Source: Chloroflexota bacterium
GTDB lineage: Bacteria > Chloroflexota > Limnocylindria > QHBO01
Assembly (NCBI GenBank): GCA_013697395.1
Contig: JACCWY010000502.1
Coordinates: forward strand, 1-14,693
DNA length: 14,693 nucleotides
Reading direction: 5' to 3'
Shown here piece by piece: positions 13,254-14,693 of the stretch. The notes below the pieces were generated by a model. That model saw only the letters and a list, made by a program, of their open reading frames with translations. It ran no database searches and had not been told where the DNA came from. Each line of letters begins with the position of its first letter. Position 1 is the first letter of the stretch. Position numbers and translations under genes: made by a program.

Positions 13254-14567
13254 GTGACTCACTATCGACGGGAGCGCCCGTCCGATCCGCGCTCAGCGGC
13301 GGCGGCGCTGCTCTCGTTCCTCTTTCCCGGCTTCGGCCAGGCGTACAACCGCCAGTACCTCCTGGCCGGGTTGCTGGCGGCACCGGTCGTCCTGCTCATC
13401 GTCGTCGTCGTGCTGGCCGTCGTGGGCCCGGGCTCCTTCGTGAGCCGCCTCCTCGACACCGGCGTCTTGATCGCGGTGATCGTGCTCGACGTGTCCCTCC
13501 TGGGGTGGCGGCTGGTCGCGATCCTCCAGGCGCACGGCGCGCGCTCGGGCCTCACCTTCCGCACCTGGCCCACCTGGCTGACCGCGGCGCTCGTCGTCCT
13601 CACCCTCGGCATGCACGTCGTGCCGGCCTACTACGCGACGAAGGCGATCGACACGCTCGACAGCGTGTCGCTTGAGGGCGGCGGAGCCCTCTTCGATGAG
13701 CGCGAGGGCCGCGACGTGACCATCACGCCGCCGAGCCATCAGCCCGAGGTCCAGCGTGGGGAGCGGGTGACCGTCCTCCTGGTGGGCATGGACTACGCGC
13801 CGGGGCGCACGACCCACCTGACGGACACGATGCTCGTCGTCACCCTGGATTCGAGGACGGGGGAGGGAGCCATGGTGTCGGTCCCGCGCGATCTGTTCGG
13901 TGTGCCCCTTCCCGACGGCAGGATCTACAACGACAAGCTCAACTCGCTCATGTCCGTGGCCGGCGCCGATCCGGAGAGCTTTCCGCTGGGCGGCGCCGGC
14001 ACGCTGAAGGCCACCATCGGGGAGATGCTCGGCACGCGGATCCACTACTTCGCGGCCATCGACCTTGCCGGGCTGCGCGAGGTGATCGATACGGTCGGCG
14101 GCATCGAGGTCAGGGTCGCCCGGACCGTGAACGACCCGCAGTTCCATGACCCGTTCACGAACGAGATGGGCTTCTACCTCGAGGCGGGCAACCATCACCT
14201 CGACGGCGCCACAGCCCTCGGCTACGTCCGCTCCCGGATGGGTGAGGGCGACAGCGACTTCACCCGTGCAGAGCGCCAGCAGCAGGTGCTGACCGCGATC
14301 GCTGACAAGCTCAGCTCCGGCAACATCCTCGTCACGCTGCCGGGACTGCTCGACGCCATCCGGGACAACCTGGCCACGGACATTCCCTCCGGGCGCATCT
14401 CCGAGCTGGCAGCCGAGGGACAGGACGCGGACCTGGAGGGTCTCGAGCGCGTCGTCCTCGCCCCGCCTCGGTACGTCACGCCCGAGCCATTCAGCGCTTC
14501 CGGCTACATCCTGCATCCCGACCTCGACGCGATCCGAGACCTGGGCGCGCGCATCTTCGGTTCGTGA
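13254..14567 (+). CDS. LytR-CpsA-Psr (LCP) family glycopolymer ligase with N-terminal membrane domain
   Basis: LCP enzymes transfer undecaprenyl-phosphate-linked glycopolymers such as teichoic acids, arabinogalactan or capsule to peptidoglycan or proteins outside the cell. Of 437 residues, about 14-126 form a membrane domain with three or four helices, opening with LLSFLFPGFGQAYNRQ, a TM2-like turn, instead of the single helix of most LCP proteins. The catalytic domain starts near residue 170 (VTVLLVGMDYAP). It has THLTDTMLVVTLD, VSVPRDLF (R212, D213), YNDKLNS, VDTVGGIEV, YVRSRMGEGDSDFTRAERQQQVL (R326, R328, then the Asp/Arg cluster at 333-341) and ends at GYILHPDLD. The pyrophosphate-binding arginines are present. 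GTG 13254 is chosen for GGAG 4 nt ahead and the TATACT box further up. It is a plausible last step for the glycan made by the preceding genes. Confidence 0.92.
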   Translation: MTHYRRERPSDPRSAAAALLSFLFPGFGQAYNRQYLLAGLLAAPVVLLIVVVVLAVVGPGSFVSRLLDTGVLIAVIVLDVSLLGWRLVAILQAHGARSGLTFRTWPTWLTAALVVLTLGMHVVPAYYATKAIDTLDSVSLEGGGALFDEREGRDVTITPPSHQPEVQRGERVTVLLVGMDYAPGRTTHLTDTMLVVTLDSRTGEGAMVSVPRDLFGVPLPDGRIYNDKLNSLMSVAGADPESFPLGGAGTLKATIGEMLGTRIHYFAAIDLAGLREVIDTVGGIEVRVARTVNDPQFHDPFTNEMGFYLEAGNHHLDGATALGYVRSRMGEGDSDFTRAERQQQVLTAIADKLSSGNILVTLPGLLDAIRDNLATDIPSGRISELAAEGQDADLEGLERVVLAPPRYVTPEPFSASGYILHPDLDAIRDLGARIFGS

Positions 14568-14589
14568 GCGGCGGAGCCGGGCCGTTCCG

Positions 14590-14595
14590 CATACT
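14590..14595 (+). promoter_or_regulatory. Candidate -10 element (CATACT) for the gene at the right edge
   Basis: CATACT ends 6 nt before GTG 14602, the same hexamer and nearly the same spacing as before ppa. It overlaps the right arm of a weak GC hairpin (14571-14590) after the LCP stop codon. Confidence 0.4.
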
Positions 14596-14601
14596 GGCGG
14601 G

Positions 14602-14693
14602 GTGACCTCCTCCGTGTCCCGGCGCCCCTGGCCGGCGGCGGGCCTCCGCGCCCTCGGCCTCGACTGGCCCGAGGTCATCGCGCTCCTCGGCCT
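14602..14693 (+). CDS. Unidentified gene, 5' end only
   Basis: From GTG 14602 the frame is open to the window edge, encoding about 30 residues that begin MTSSVSRRPWPAAG and continue with LDWPEVIALLGL. The only support is the CATACT box 6 nt upstream and the position 34 nt after the LCP gene on the same strand. The end is becoming hydrophobic, so a membrane protein is possible, but nothing identifies a family. Confidence 0.4.
   Translation, partial: MTSSVSRRPWPAAGLRALGLDWPEVIALLG

Noticed and set aside
14571..14590. Hairpin GCGGA/TCCGC after the LCP stop as a terminator
   Set aside because: The stem is short, has no T-tract and overlaps the CATACT box of the next gene.

Overview
This is a high-GC window (roughly 70% G+C by eye) with tightly packed genes, GTG/TTG starts, few ribosome-binding sites and several start codons lying 6-8 nt behind a TAnnnT-like hexamer. 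The mix of a GS-I glutamine synthetase, a DUF3048 (YerB-like) protein on a long Ser/Pro/Thr stalk, and an LCP enzyme with an extra membrane domain suggests a Chloroflexota bacterium (Limnocylindria-like), with a high-GC Actinomycetota as the alternative. This is inference from style and families, not from a marker gene. No rRNA, tRNA, CRISPR array or mobile element was recognised.

Layout. (1) 1-507: 3' end of a PucR-type regulator. A 120-nt gap follows with an inverted repeat and a possible -10 box, then glnA (628-1995). (2) About 1932-5977, plus strand: a compact glycosyltransferase (GT), a PIG-L/LmbE deacetylase, a left-handed beta-helix acyltransferase with an unrecognised C-terminal region, and a second, full-size GT4 glycosyltransferase, all with tiny gaps or overlaps. 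(3) 5922-7424, minus strand: a Wzx-type flippase whose 3' end overlaps the convergent GT by 56 bp. (4) 7499-8416, plus strand: a paralogue of the first GT. (5) 8430-13106, minus strand: in transcription order DUF3048 protein, inorganic pyrophosphatase, GNAT acetyltransferase, FemAB-like protein and polysaccharide deacetylase with a DUF7033-like N-terminus. (6) 13254-14567, plus strand: LytR-CpsA-Psr (LCP) family protein, then the first codons of an unidentified gene.

Together the middle and right parts look like a surface-glycan locus. Three GTs build on a lipid carrier, a PIG-L and a NodB-type deacetylase remove N-acetyl groups, a hexapeptide enzyme, a GNAT and a FemAB-like protein add acyl or aminoacyl groups, the flippase exports the lipid-linked unit, and the LCP protein could attach the finished glycan to the wall or another acceptor. 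No initiating phosphoglycosyltransferase, Wzy polymerase or ABC exporter is visible, so the locus probably extends beyond the window. The combination is not one I can match to a named pathway.
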